DNA of 30,156 nucleotides from JAXDLK01 sp034666665 (GCA_034666665.1 JAXDLK010000023.1:1-30156), one strand, 5' to 3'; positions 1 to 9,232 are shown, counted from the first letter of the stretch. Numbers and translations: made by a program. The notes: generated from the sequence alone by a model not told the origin.

Positions 1-1493
1 GTGATCTGCTCGACGAAGCCGCGAAGCGCCGGACTGTCGTCGAGCATGAAGGTGTTGATGACGACGCCGCGGCGGGTCACGCGCTCGACCTCCTTCAGCG
101 TCTCCGCAGCGGCCCGCATGCTGATGCCGCCGAAGGAGAGCGGCCACTCGCAGTAGAGGCGGCCCTTGGAGAAATACGCCGTCGGCTGGCCGTCGGTGAT
201 GACGATCATGTGTTGGTTGCGGCTCGGGTGCCGTGCGAGGAGCTCCGCCCCGAGACGCAGGCCGTCCTGGAGGTTCGTGAACGGGTCGCCCATGTTCCAG
301 GACGCCTCGGGGAGATCCTTCAGCTTGAGCTCGACGGCGCGCGTGAAGAAGCCGACGATGCCGAGGTAGTCCCGCGGGTACCGCGAGCGCACCAGGCTCT
401 CGAGCGCGAGCGCCACCTTCTTCGCGGCCGCGAAGCGCCCCTCCCAGCTCATCGACCAGCTCATGTCGAGCAGGAGCACCGTCGACGCCGTGGTCGTCGC
501 CTCGGTGAGATAGACCTCGAAGTCCGAGGGCTCGATCGCGAGCGGCGTGCCCGGACGGCGCGCGAGCGCCTTCTTCAGCGTCGCGCCGAGGTCGATGTGC
601 ATCGCGTCCCCGTACTCGTAGGCGCGCGTGAGGTCCGGGCGGACCTCCACCGGGCCGCGCTTGTCGATCGCGTGCGTGCCGAGGCGCTCGCCGAGAAGGC
701 TCTGGTAGATGTCGCGGAGCGCGAGCTCGCCGATCTTGCGAACGCCCTTCGGCGACAAGCGGTCGCGCCCGCCCTGCCGCGTCACGTAGCCCGAGGTGGC
801 GATCATCTCCATCGCCTGCCGGAGCGTCCGCAGGTCCTGCGACGCGCGCTCGCCGAGGAGCTGCTGCAGGTCCCCGAGATCGAGCGACTTGAGGTCGCCG
901 GAGAAGAGGTCCTCTTCGAGCTTCTTCAGCCGCTCCATCTCGCGCATCAGCTCGACGGCATCGCCGTAGCCGAGAGACTCCCGCCCCTGAAAGAGATCCC
1001 CGTAACGGCGGGCGAACTCCTCGAGGTCACGCACGTCGTCGAGCTCGCCGATCAGCTCGTCGAACGCTTGCTTCGCCCCCGGGTTCTCGAAGTCGTACGA
1101 GCGGAGCCGATCGATCGCCTCGCTCAGCCGCGGCGGGAGCGCGTCGAGCGCGGCGAGCTTCTCGCCGATCCCTTCCTCGCCCGTGCGCTCGGAGAGCGTC
1201 TCTCGCTCACGATCGACGATCTCTCCGAGCCGTTTGCGGATCTCGTCGAGCGCGTGGTCGAGGTTGAAGTCCCGATAGCGCTGGCGCATCTCCTCGCGGA
1301 GCTGTTCGAGGATCTCGTCGAGACCGACGACGCGGAGATCGTCCCACTCCATCCCCTGGCGGGCGAGCCAATCCATCGCCTGCTGCAGGTCGTCGGTGAA
1401 CGAGAGGTACTCCGAGAGCTTCTCGAAGACGCGCGCCGGAGCGAGCTGGACCCGCTGTGTTCCGTCCCAGCGCGTGAAGCGGCTACGAAACAC
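1..1493 (-). CDS. VWA-domain protein, MoxR partner (3' end cut by window)
   Basis: The reading frame enters from the left edge with no stop, so only the N-terminal 497 residues are visible. The first half is charged and helical with many Glu, Arg and Leu residues. A von Willebrand A domain follows, with a MIDAS signature DMSWS (D343, S345, S347) after a hydrophobic strand STVLLL, and a second strand ending VITDG near residue 434. Such proteins bind a divalent metal through MIDAS and act with a MoxR/ChlI-type AAA+ ATPase, probably in remodelling a protein partner or inserting a metal; the target here is unknown. The gene starts 32 bases after the stop of the ATPase gene, so the two are probably one operon. 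I chose GTG at 1493 because the following FRSRFTRWDGTQ resembles the usual family N-terminus; no clear ribosome site precedes it. Confidence 0.88.
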   Translation of the reverse strand, partial: MFRSRFTRWDGTQRVQLAPARVFEKLSEYLSFTDDLQQAMDWLARQGMEWDDLRVVGLDEILEQLREEMRQRYRDFNLDHALDEIRKRLGEIVDRERETLSERTGEEGIGEKLAALDALPPRLSEAIDRLRSYDFENPGAKQAFDELIGELDDVRDLEEFARRYGDLFQGRESLGYGDAVELMREMERLKKLEEDLFSGDLKSLDLGDLQQLLGERASQDLRTLRQAMEMIATSGYVTRQGGRDRLSPKGVRKIGELALRDIYQSLLGERLGTHAIDKRGPVEVRPDLTRAYEYGDAMHIDLGATLKKALARRPGTPLAIEPSDFEVYLTEATTTASTVLLLDMSWSMSWEGRFAAAKKVALALESLVRSRYPRDYLGIVGFFTRAVELKLKDLPEASWNMGDPFTNLQDGLRLGAELLARHPSRNQHMIVITDGQPTAYFSKGRLYCEWPLSFGGISMRAAAETLKEVERVTRRGVVINTFMLDDSPALRGFVEQI

Positions 1494-1525
1494 GAAGGTG
1501 CACCGGCCGGCGGAGTTCGCGCGCC

Positions 1526-2929
1526 TCAGGCGCGGTACACGTAACGGCTTCCCTCCTGCTCCTTGTTCAGCTTCTGGTGGAGGTGCAAGCCCTCGAGCAG
1601 GAACTCCGCGGCGGCCGCCATCAAGCCGGGGCTCTCGAACGGGCCGAGCGCGTGGATCGCTTCGCGGAACCCCGGGATCGCACGGATGCCCTCCATGTAC
1701 TCCTCGGCCGGCATCCCGTCGGAGATCTCCACACCCCAGCCGCCCTCGAAGTAGTCGACGACGCGCTTCAGATCGTCGATCTTCACGTAGCGGTCGAAGA
1801 TCTTGAGCAGCGCCCGGTTGAGCAGCCGCTCGACCAGGTCCTCCTCCTTCAAGTCCTCACCGACGTACTCGAGCTCGATCTTGCCGGAGGTGGAGGCGAA
1901 GAGACTCGGCAGATCCGAGAGCCGCGGCACGACCTCGGATTCTCTCAGACGCACCGCCCGCTTCTCGGCGTTCGAGAGCACGCTCTCGTAGTTGTTGATC
2001 GAGACGCGCACGCTCACGCCCGAAGACTGATTGATCTCGTTCGAGCCCCGCGCCTCCATCGTCAGCTGGGCGATGATCTCCTTCAGGAACGGCGGCACCC
2101 GGAGCGGCCGGCCCTCGAGCTGCCGCAAGGTCACCTCCTGCTCCATGATCGCGATCTCGTCCTCGACGCGCTTCGGATAGTGCGTGCGGATCTGGACGTC
2201 GAAGCGATCCTTCAGCGGAGTGATGATCCGCCCGCGGCTGGTATAGTCCTCGGGATTCGCGCTCGCCACGATCACCAGGTCGAGCGGCAGGCGGACGCGG
2301 AAGCCTTTGATCTGCACGTCCTTCTCTTCCATCAAGTTGAAGAGACCGACCTGCACCTTCTCGGTCAGGTCGGGGAGCTCGTTGATCGCGAAGATGCCGC
2401 GGTTCGTACGCGGTACGAGCCCGTAGTGGATCGTCTCCTCGTCCGCGAGGTAACGGCCCTCCGCCACCTTGACCGGATCGATCTCCCCGATCAGGTCGGC
2501 GATCGATACGTCCGGGGTGGCGAGCTTCTCGCCGTACCGCTCGTCGCGGTGAAGCCAGACGACCGGCAGCTCGTCGCCGAGCTCTTCGCTCCGCCGGCGG
2601 CACTGCTTGCAGATCGGCCGGTACGGATCGTCGTTGATCTCGCATCCGCCGACGATCGGTACCCGCTCGTCGAGAAGGTTCACCAGGCTGCGGATGATCC
2701 GGCTCTTCGCCTGACCGCGCTCGCCGAGCAGCACGATGTGATGCCCGGCCAGGATCGCGTTCTCGAGCTCGGGGACGACGCTCTGGTCGTACCCGACGAT
2801 TCCCGGGAGGAGCGGCGCATTCCCCTCGAGGCGGGCGATCAGGTTCTTCCGCATCTCGTCTCGTACGGCGAGCGGACGCACGCCTTCGCGCTTCAGGTCT
2901 CCCAAGGTCATCGTCGCAGTCGTCGACAC
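1526..2929 (-). CDS. MoxR/magnesium-chelatase-I-like AAA+ ATPase
   Basis: A 467-residue AAA+ ATPase. Visible motifs are Walker A GERGQAKS (residues 69-76), a Walker B region AINELPDL (about 181-188), a sensor-1-like strand VASANPEDYT (221-230) and RGRIITPLKDRF just after it. This is the ChlI/MoxR pattern. Between Walker A and B lies a cysteine-bearing insertion with C96, C107 and C110 (CEINDDPYRPICKQC) that could bind metal. ATPases of this clade work with a VWA-domain partner, which is encoded directly downstream. It is not called chlI, since no chlorophyll or cobalamin genes are near. GTG at 2929 is preceded by GAGGTGG and lies about 22 bases downstream of the predicted transcription start. 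ATG at 2911 is the alternative. The frame stays open further upstream, but that stretch crosses the promoter and ihfB. Confidence 0.9.
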   Translation of the reverse strand: MSTTATMTLGDLKREGVRPLAVRDEMRKNLIARLEGNAPLLPGIVGYDQSVVPELENAILAGHHIVLLGERGQAKSRIIRSLVNLLDERVPIVGGCEINDDPYRPICKQCRRRSEELGDELPVVWLHRDERYGEKLATPDVSIADLIGEIDPVKVAEGRYLADEETIHYGLVPRTNRGIFAINELPDLTEKVQVGLFNLMEEKDVQIKGFRVRLPLDLVIVASANPEDYTSRGRIITPLKDRFDVQIRTHYPKRVEDEIAIMEQEVTLRQLEGRPLRVPPFLKEIIAQLTMEARGSNEINQSSGVSVRVSINNYESVLSNAEKRAVRLRESEVVPRLSDLPSLFASTSGKIELEYVGEDLKEEDLVERLLNRALLKIFDRYVKIDDLKRVVDYFEGGWGVEISDGMPAEEYMEGIRAIPGFREAIHALGPFESPGLMAAAAEFLLEGLHLHQKLNKEQEGSRYVYRA

Positions 2930-2932
2930 GCA

Positions 2933-2939
2933 CCACCTC
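2933..2939 (-). promoter_or_regulatory. Ribosome binding site for the MoxR-like gene
   Basis: The minus strand reads GAGGTGG just before GTG at 2929. Counting from GAGG leaves six bases to the start codon, which favours GTG over ATG at 2911. Confidence 0.55.
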
Positions 2940-2957
2940 GAAGGAGAAATCGATCGG

Positions 2958-2986
2958 ATTATAGGAGCGCGGTCGGAGCGCGGCAA
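2958..2986 (-). promoter_or_regulatory. Sigma-70-type promoter for the MoxR-VWA operon
   Basis: Reading the minus strand, TTGCCG (2986-2981) is followed after exactly 17 bases by a perfect TATAAT (2963-2958). In such GC-rich DNA this is unlikely to be accidental. Initiation would fall near 2951 and give a leader of about 22 bases carrying the GAGGTGG ribosome site. The promoter lies in the 149-base gap after ihfB, so it would separate the MoxR-VWA unit from the upstream biosynthetic block. Confidence 0.65.
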
Positions 2987-3078
2987 CCAGGGCCGCAGGC
3001 GCACCGTCGAGCGCCGCGGCTTGGTTCGCCACGCGACCTCCGTCGAGCGGCACCGCACGACCGCGGCGCCGCCGGAGA

Positions 3079-3408
<330 letters not shown>

Positions 3409-3506
3409 GGTCCTCTCCCCGAACGCGCCTCGCGAGAGCGCCCACCCCCGGCCGGTTTGCTGGGACGTTTCGGCGGACGACTCCTCGCCGAGCGAAGTGC
3501 CCGCTG

Positions 3507-4397
3507 TCAAGCGGGAGGAGGGGGTCCGGTGTACAGGAACCTGAGGCCGGTGCCGTGCTGCTGCGGCGGGACCAGCACCCGCCCGAGCACCTCCCACCAC
3601 CACGGAGCCGAGCGCTCGCGGAACTCGATGGGCCGCGCCCCGCCCTCGATCCCCGCCTCCGAGGCCGCGAGGTCGAGCGCGTCGCGAAGGCCGCCGAGCC
3701 GGTCGACCAGCCCGTGCTCCAGCGCCTGCTCGCCGGTGAGCACACGGCCATCCGCGACCGCCCGCACGGCGTCGACCCCGAGGCGCCGGCCCTTCGCCAC
3801 CGCCGCGATGAACTGCTCGTGAACGTTCTCGAGCAGCCCGACGAGGAGGTCGTGCTCCTCGGCAGTCATCGCTCGGACCGGCGAGCCGATGTCCTTGAAC
3901 TTGCCGGCCTTGAGGATCGTTCCGGCGACGCCGATCTTCTTCAGCAGCTCCTCGACGTTGCCGACCTGCATGAGGACCCCGATCGATCCGGTGAGCGTGC
4001 CGGCGTTGGCGACCACCCGATCGCACGCCGCGGCCACGTAGTACCCTCCCGAGGCGGCGATCGTCCCGAGTGACGCGATCACTGGCTTGCGTTCGCGCGC
4101 CCGCACGATCGCGTCGTAGATCTCCTGCGAAGGCGCAACTGCCCCGCCCGGCGAGTCGATGCGGATGACGATGGCACGCACCCCCTCGCTCTCGGCAACG
4201 CGATCGATGGTGTCGACCACGTCTTGCGGATCGTCGATCTCTCCCTCGACGTAGACGACGGCGACCGCGTTCTCGCCGAGGAAGCCGACGCCCTTGCCGG
4301 TGAAGTACTCGTAGCCGGCGACGGCGAGCAGCAGCAGGAGGAGGACGAACCCGGCGGTGAGGATGCGCCTGATGAGCCGCCCGAGCCAGCGCATCAC
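3507..4397 (-). CDS. sppA: Signal peptide peptidase SppA, short S49-family form
   Basis: A 296-residue inner-membrane serine protease that cleaves signal peptides left in the membrane. One N-terminal membrane segment (about residues 12-28, AGFVLLLLLLAVAGY) follows a basic stretch. The S49 core includes RIDSPGGAV near residue 80, the nucleophile in AASGGYY (S116) and the general-base lysine before DIGSP (K168), with SPVRAMT after it. The length and single catalytic copy match the short Bacillus or Deltaproteobacteria type, not the duplicated E. coli form. On the minus strand the rpsA stop, a GTG and an ATG are contiguous (TGAGTGATG). Translation therefore starts at 4397 (GTG) or 4394 (ATG), and coupling to rpsA is likely. 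A small hairpin spans the stop codon (3500-3515). Confidence 0.92.
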   Translation of the reverse strand: MMRWLGRLIRRILTAGFVLLLLLLAVAGYEYFTGKGVGFLGENAVAVVYVEGEIDDPQDVVDTIDRVAESEGVRAIVIRIDSPGGAVAPSQEIYDAIVRARERKPVIASLGTIAASGGYYVAAACDRVVANAGTLTGSIGVLMQVGNVEELLKKIGVAGTILKAGKFKDIGSPVRAMTAEEHDLLVGLLENVHEQFIAAVAKGRRLGVDAVRAVADGRVLTGEQALEHGLVDRLGGLRDALDLAASEAGIEGGARPIEFRERSAPWWWEVLGRVLVPPQQHGTGLRFLYTGPPPPA

Positions 4398-6140
4398 TCA
4401 GGCCTTCTTCGAGTCCGCTTCTTTCCGTTCCTCGTCGCGATCCAGCGGCAGGTCCTCGCTCAGGATGTCGCGGAACGAGAAGCGGGAGTTCTGCCGCTCC
4501 CGTTCGAGGTAGGATTCGACCTCTTCGCGCTCTTCGGTGTGCCGGAGCGCCTTGATCGAGAGGCCGATGCGCCGCTCCTTGGCGTCGGTGCTGATCACCT
4601 CGGCCTCGACCTCGTCGCCTACCTTGAAGAGGCTCTGCGGTCGGTCGACGCGTTCGGTCGAGAGCTGCGAGACGTGGATCAGGCCCTCGATGCCCTCCTC
4701 GACCTCGACGAAGACACCGAAGTCCGCGACGCTGGTCACCTTGCCGCGGATTCGCGATCCGGTCGGGTGCCGCTCGTCGAAGCTCTGCCACGGATCGGCG
4801 ATCAGCTGCTTGATGCCGAGGGAGATGCGCTCGTTCTCGACGTCGACCGCGAGCACGACGGCATCGACCTCGTCGCCCTTCTTGTAGAGCTCGGAAGGGT
4901 GCTTGACCTTCTTCGTCCAGTGGAGGTCCGAGACGTGCACGAGGCCGTCGATCCCCTCCGCGACGCCGACGAAGACGCCGAAGTCGGTGATGCTCTTCAC
5001 CTTGCCGTGGACTCGCGAACCCACCGGGTGGTTCGCGCGCACGACCTCCCAGGGATTCGGCGCGGTCTGCTTGAGCCCCAGAGAGATCCGCCGGTGATTC
5101 GGATCCACGTCGAGGATCTGCACCTCGACGTCCTGCCCCTCGTTCACGACCTCGCGCGGGTGGTTCACGCGCTTCGTCCAGGACATCTCCGACACGTGGA
5201 CGAGGCCTTCGATGCCCTTCTCGATCTCCACGAAAGCGCCGTAATCGGTCAGGCTGACGATCCGGCCGGGAACCCGCATTCCGGGGAAGTAGCGGTCGCC
5301 GACGTCGTTCCAGGGATCCGGCAGGATCTGCTTCATGCCGAGCGACACCCGCTCGCGCGAGGGGTCGTACTTGAGGACGGCGACCTTCACCTTCTCGCCG
5401 ACCTTCACCACCTCCGCCGGGTGACTGATGCGGCCCCAGGACATGTCGGTGATGTGGAGCAGCCCGTCGATACCGCCGAGATCCACGAACGCACCGTAGT
5501 CGGTCAGATTCTTGACCACTCCCTCGAGGATCACGCCTTCCTCGAGCACCTTCAGCGTATCGGCCTTGAGGATCTCCCGCTCGTGCTCGATCACCGATCG
5601 GCGGGAGACGACGACGTTTCCTCGGGAGCGGTTGAACTTCAGGATGGCGAACTTGCCGCGCTGGCCGATGTAGCGGTCGAGGTTGCGAGCGGGCCGGATG
5701 TCCGCGTGGGAGCCCGGAAGGAAGGCCGCCACGCCGACATCCACCTTGAGCCCTCCCTTCACCCGGCCGACGATCGTGCCATCCACGAACGTCGTGTCGC
5801 GGAACGCCCGTTCGAGCTCGCTCCACACCTTGAGCTGCTCGGCGCGCGAGCGGGAGAGATTGATCGTGCCGTTCTCGCCGTCGCTCGACTCCACGTAGAC
5901 GTCGACCGTCTGTCCGGGAGTCACCTCGATCGTACCGTCGGGCGCGATGAACTCGGAAAGCGGGATCTGCCCTTCGGACTTGTAGCCGATGTCGACGGTG
6001 ACGAAGTCACGCGTCACCTGCACCACGTGGCCGCGCACCACCTCGCCCGCTTTCACCGTGCGCAAGCTGTCTTCGAAGAGCGCCCCGAAGTCCTCATCGC
6101 TCCGTTCGGCGTCTTCGTGTTTCGGCTTGTCCTGATCCAT
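4398..6140 (-). CDS. rpsA: 30S ribosomal protein S1
   Basis: A 580-residue protein with six successive S1 RNA-binding repeats. Repeats 1 and 2 are divergent (VKAGEVVRGHVVQV and VDGTIVGRVKGGLKVDVG). Repeats 3-6 are canonical, each with a variant of LTDYGAFV or DFGVFV followed by GLxHxSxxSW. S1 brings mRNA to the 30S subunit. The length is close to that of known S1 proteins with six domains. The start MDQDKPKHED at 6140 was chosen because the open frame upstream (to 6329) is Arg/Pro/Ser-rich and unlike any S1 N-terminus. The ribosome site is weak, which is common for rpsA. It lies 262 bases downstream of cmk, the usual partner, and immediately upstream of sppA. Confidence 0.96.
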   Translation of the reverse strand: MDQDKPKHEDAERSDEDFGALFEDSLRTVKAGEVVRGHVVQVTRDFVTVDIGYKSEGQIPLSEFIAPDGTIEVTPGQTVDVYVESSDGENGTINLSRSRAEQLKVWSELERAFRDTTFVDGTIVGRVKGGLKVDVGVAAFLPGSHADIRPARNLDRYIGQRGKFAILKFNRSRGNVVVSRRSVIEHEREILKADTLKVLEEGVILEGVVKNLTDYGAFVDLGGIDGLLHITDMSWGRISHPAEVVKVGEKVKVAVLKYDPSRERVSLGMKQILPDPWNDVGDRYFPGMRVPGRIVSLTDYGAFVEIEKGIEGLVHVSEMSWTKRVNHPREVVNEGQDVEVQILDVDPNHRRISLGLKQTAPNPWEVVRANHPVGSRVHGKVKSITDFGVFVGVAEGIDGLVHVSDLHWTKKVKHPSELYKKGDEVDAVVLAVDVENERISLGIKQLIADPWQSFDERHPTGSRIRGKVTSVADFGVFVEVEEGIEGLIHVSQLSTERVDRPQSLFKVGDEVEAEVISTDAKERRIGLSIKALRHTEEREEVESYLERERQNSRFSFRDILSEDLPLDRDEERKEADSKKA

Positions 6141-6249
6141 CCTAGAGGGGGCCCCTTTCGTGGAGATACCCGACGCTGGCTCTGCGTCTGCCCGGTGATC
6201 CGGAGCCGACTTGTGTGGGAGGGTTCGGGACAGGCAGAATGATCTCACT

Positions 6250-6278
6250 CCCTTACAACCGTCATTCCAGGGATTCAA
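6250..6278 (-). promoter_or_regulatory. Possible promoter for rpsA-sppA-ihfB
   Basis: The minus strand has TTGAAT (6278-6273), a 17-base spacer and TAAGGG (6255-6250) in a locally AT-richer patch of the 262-base cmk-rpsA gap. The -35 element is reasonable and the -10 element is poor. If used, it gives rpsA a leader of about 100 bases. I see no clear terminator, riboswitch or extra gene in the rest of this gap (6141-6402). Confidence 0.3.
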
Positions 6279-6402
6279 GCCTGTCGTGATTCTGTCCAGC
6301 CGCTCCGGCGGCAGCGTCGGCGCGTTCATCGCGGCGGTCGCGCGGATCGCACGCGGCCCCGGCGCCGAGCACGCGGCGCTTCGGCCACGGATCCGCCAGG
6401 CG

Positions 6403-7092
6403 TCAGGCTCTCTCGCGGAGCACGCGGCGTACTCTCGATTCGAGATCCGCGACCACCTGGTCTACGCCCTGGAAGCTCGTATCGACGCGCTCCGCATCGT
6501 CGGCGCAGCGCAGCGGGGAGTGAGCGCGCGTCGAATCACGCCGGTCGCGTTCCTCCATCTCGCCGATCACGTCCGCGAGGCTCGCGCTCGCTCCGCGAGC
6601 CTCGAGCTCGCGACGCCGTCGTTCGGCACGCGCGGTCGGCGATGCTTCGAGGAAGAACTTCACGTCGGCGCCGGGAAACACCACGGTGCCGATGTCCCGG
6701 CCTTCGAGCACGGCGCCGCCGGTCCCGCCGACCTCGCGCTGGAGTGCCACCAGACGCTCGCGAACGCCGGCGTGCGCCGACACCTTCGACGCGCCCTGCC
6801 CCACCGCCTCGGTGCGGATCGCCGCGGTCACGTCACGACCGTCGAGGAGCACGCGCTGCTCCCCATCGACGTCCGTCTCGAACCCGATCGCGACGGCGCC
6901 GGCCACCTCCGCGACGGCACCGGCGTCGTCGAGGTCCAGGCCGCGCTCGATCGCTGCCAGGGCGACCGCCCGGTACATCGCGCCGGTGTCGACGTAGCGG
7001 TAACCGAGACGGCGCGCGAGAGCGCGCGCGGCGGTGCTCTTCCCCGCCCCGGCGGGGCCGTCGATCGCGACGATCAGACCGCGGCGCTCCAT
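6403..7092 (-). CDS. cmk: Cytidylate kinase
   Basis: A 229-residue (d)CMP kinase that phosphorylates CMP and dCMP with ATP in the cytoplasm. The P-loop is IDGPAGAGKST, followed by YRYVDTGAMYRAVALAA, the core EGRDIGTVVFPGADVKFFLEA and the lid/base region RDRRDSTRAHSPLRCADDA ending in VDTS. All are standard for bacterial Cmk, and the length is typical. The ATG shares one base with the TGA of aroA (TGATG), so translation is probably coupled. The position between aroA and rpsA is the classical one in proteobacteria. Confidence 0.96.
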   Translation of the reverse strand: MERRGLIVAIDGPAGAGKSTAARALARRLGYRYVDTGAMYRAVALAAIERGLDLDDAGAVAEVAGAVAIGFETDVDGEQRVLLDGRDVTAAIRTEAVGQGASKVSAHAGVRERLVALQREVGGTGGAVLEGRDIGTVVFPGADVKFFLEASPTARAERRRRELEARGASASLADVIGEMEERDRRDSTRAHSPLRCADDAERVDTSFQGVDQVVADLESRVRRVLRERA

Positions 7093-8372
7093 CAGCGGTC
7101 TCCGATCAGTCGCCCGAGCCGCTCGAAGTAGTCGGGAAAGGTCTTCGCCACGCAACCCGGGTCGCGGATGCGCACTCCCGGGACGCGGAGACCGACGAGC
7201 GCGAAGCTCATCGCGATCCGGTGGTCGCCGTAGGTTTCGACGTCCGCGCCGTGGAGCCGCGACGGGTGGATCACCAGCGCATCCCGACGCTCCTCCACCC
7301 GCGCCCCGAGTCGGGAGAGCTCGTGCGCCACCGCCGCCACGCGGTCGCTCTCCTGCCGCCGCGTGTGCTCGATGCCGGTGATCACGCTCGGCGAAGAGGC
7401 GAACGGGGCGAGCACCGCAGCGGTGAGGAACGTATCCGAGATGTCGCGGAAGTCGTGCTCGACGCCGCGGAGCTCCCCCTCCTCGACGGTGATGCCGTCG
7501 GGCCGGAGGTCGACGCGCGCTCCCATGTCGGCGAGGACGCCGGTGAAGGCGAGATCGCCCTGGAGCGAGTCGGCGCCGAGCCCTGGAACGGTGACGCGTC
7601 CGCCGACGAGCAGCGGCAGCGCCAGGAAGTAGGATGCGGCCGTGGCGTCCGGCTCGACCGCACGATCGCCGCCGCGGTATCCCCGTCCTGCGCGGACCCG
7701 CAGTCGACCTTCCTCCCGCTCGACCTCCGCGCCGGCGGCGCGCATCACGCCGAGCGTCATCTCGACGAACGGAGCGCCGACGAGCCGCCCGCGGATCTCG
7801 AGCACGACGTCGCGGCGCGCATGGGGCGCCGCGAGCAGGATCGAGCTCGCGAACTGACTCGAGGTCTCGCCCGAGACGATCGCCGAGCCGCCGGGGATGC
7901 CGTCGGCCTCGACGGTGACCGGGGGGCATCCATTGCCGTGCTCACTGCGAACCGAGACGCCGAGCGCCGCCAGGCCGTCCAGGAGGTCGTGGATCGGGCG
8001 CTCGCGCATCCGGGCGTCGCCGTCGACGTGGAAGGAGCCGCGACCGAGCGCCACCAGGCTCACCAGGAAGCGGACCGTCGTCCCCGCGTTCCCCCCGTAG
8101 AGCTCGGCCAACGACGCGGGGATGCGGCCGCCGCCTCCGGAAACGCGGATCGTCTCCGCGTCGCGGTCCCATTGGAGCTCGAACCCGAGCGTGCGAAGCG
8201 CTTCCACCATGTGGCGAGTGTCGTCGCCATCGAGAACACCGCGGAGCAACGAATCGCCGTCGGCGAGCGCCGCCACGACGAGCCACCGGTTCGTCAGGCT
8301 CTTGGACCCGCGAACGCTCGCCACTGCATCCACCGGACGGCCGAGGACGGGGATCTCGAGCGGGTCGGTCAT
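7092..8372 (-). CDS. aroA: 3-phosphoshikimate 1-carboxyvinyltransferase (EPSP synthase)
   Basis: A 426-residue enzyme of the shikimate pathway that joins shikimate 3-phosphate and phosphoenolpyruvate. Visible motifs are RGSKSLTNRW (residues 21-30, substrate-binding Lys and Ser), GGNAGTTVRFL for the PEP loop, ARMRERPIHDL, the catalytic DISDTFLTAAV, HTRRQESDRV and TYGDHRIAMSFAL. Two repeated domain halves are present and the length is normal. The PEP loop reads NAGTT rather than the NAGTA of the E. coli enzyme, so glyphosate class cannot be judged by eye. The ATG overlaps the tyrA stop by four bases (ATGA), and the stop overlaps the cmk start. It sits in a Phe/Tyr operon. Confidence 0.96.
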   Translation of the reverse strand: MTDPLEIPVLGRPVDAVASVRGSKSLTNRWLVVAALADGDSLLRGVLDGDDTRHMVEALRTLGFELQWDRDAETIRVSGGGGRIPASLAELYGGNAGTTVRFLVSLVALGRGSFHVDGDARMRERPIHDLLDGLAALGVSVRSEHGNGCPPVTVEADGIPGGSAIVSGETSSQFASSILLAAPHARRDVVLEIRGRLVGAPFVEMTLGVMRAAGAEVEREEGRLRVRAGRGYRGGDRAVEPDATAASYFLALPLLVGGRVTVPGLGADSLQGDLAFTGVLADMGARVDLRPDGITVEEGELRGVEHDFRDISDTFLTAAVLAPFASSPSVITGIEHTRRQESDRVAAVAHELSRLGARVEERRDALVIHPSRLHGADVETYGDHRIAMSFALVGLRVPGVRIRDPGCVAKTFPDYFERLGRLIGDR

Positions 8373-9232
8373 CGCCGCGGCAGCCGCTCGCGCGCCGCGC
8401 GCACGCGGCCGAGCTCGGCCTCGAGCGCCGGCGCATCCCCCGCCTCGATCCACCGCTTCAGGCGGCCGACCGCCGATTCGAAACCGGCGAGCGCGCGCAG
8501 CACCTCCGCGCGGTTCTCGACGAAGATGTCGCGCCACATCTCCGGCGGGCTCGACGCGACACGCGTGGCGTCGCGGAGCGCGCCTCCGGAGTACGCGAAG
8601 GGATCTCGCCCTTCGACGCGCTCCCCTTCGACCGCCGCGGCGAGCGAGTAGGCGACGACGTGCGGCAGGTGGCTGACGAGCGCAAGCAGGCGATCGTGCA
8701 CGGCCGGGCTCATCGACTCGACGCGCATGCCGACCGCTTCCCAGAGCCGCGTCGCGCGCTCGACGGCGCTCGGGTCGGTGTCGGCCGTGGGCGTGAGGAT
8801 GCAGCACGACCCCTCGAAGAGCGTGGCGAACGCGTTCGCGGCGCCGGAGTGCTCGGTGCCCGCGATCGGGTGGCAGCCGACGAAGGCCGCGGGTGGCCGC
8901 ACGACCCCGGCGAGCGCGGCCACCACCGGCGCCTTGACGCTACCGACGTCGAGCACGAGCGCGCGCGGTGACGCGTGCGGCAGGAGCGCCCGCGTGACGC
9001 CCGCCATCGCCGCGACCGGCACACCCAGCACCACGAGGTCGGCGTCCGCGGCGATGGTCGGCTCGAGGCCGTACCGATCGATCGCGCCGCGTTCGAGTGC
9101 CACCGCGAGGTTCGGGCGACCGCGTCCGAAGCCGACCACCTCGCGCGCCAGACCGCGCTCGCGCATCGCGAGACCGAGCGAGCCGCCGATCAGCCCGACC
9201 CCGGCGACGACGACGCGCTCGAACGGGATCAT
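8369..9232 (-). CDS. tyrA: Prephenate dehydrogenase (TyrA family)
   Basis: A 287-residue NAD(P)-dependent enzyme that oxidatively decarboxylates prephenate, or arogenate, on the way to tyrosine. The N-terminus has a Rossmann GVGLIGGSLG. The centre has GCHPIAGTEHSG with the catalytic His, and the helical C-terminal domain has HLPHVVAYSLA and the SGGALRDATR region. There is no ACT domain, so feedback control would have to act through the catalytic core or be absent. From sequence alone, prephenate and arogenate specificity, or NAD and NADP use, cannot be separated. Four-base ATGA overlaps with hisC upstream and aroA downstream suggest coupled translation. Confidence 0.94.
   Translation of the reverse strand: MIPFERVVVAGVGLIGGSLGLAMRERGLAREVVGFGRGRPNLAVALERGAIDRYGLEPTIAADADLVVLGVPVAAMAGVTRALLPHASPRALVLDVGSVKAPVVAALAGVVRPPAAFVGCHPIAGTEHSGAANAFATLFEGSCCILTPTADTDPSAVERATRLWEAVGMRVESMSPAVHDRLLALVSHLPHVVAYSLAAAVEGERVEGRDPFAYSGGALRDATRVASSPPEMWRDIFVENRAEVLRALAGFESAVGRLKRWIEAGDAPALEAELGRVRAARERLPRR

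Noticed and set aside
210..1544. Long plus-strand open frame opposite the VWA gene
   Set aside because: It is antisense to a clearly conserved coding frame, is rich in Arg, Glu and Leu, and shows no recognisable domain. Such shadow frames are expected at this base composition.
3421..3490. Possible third copy of the 12.6/16.8 kb intergenic repeat between sppA and ihfB
   Set aside because: Only short fragments resemble it (AACGCGC and CTCCTCGCC), with a different spacing. Such words are frequent in this GC-rich DNA.
3505..3510. Perfect TTGACA on the minus strand over the sppA stop codon, as a possible ihfB promoter
   Set aside because: No -10-like hexamer occurs 16-18 bases downstream (the sequence there is GCGAGGAG). 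The hexamer also forms part of a small hairpin at 3500-3515, so it is not supported as a promoter.
3500..3515. Hairpin CCCGCT-GTCA-AGCGGG at the end of sppA
   Set aside because: The stem is only six bases and no T-run follows. It is too weak to call a terminator.
6141..6329. N-terminal extension of ribosomal protein S1 in frame to 6329
   Set aside because: The extra residues do not resemble any S1 N-terminus and cover the promoter-like region. The start at 6140 fits the family.
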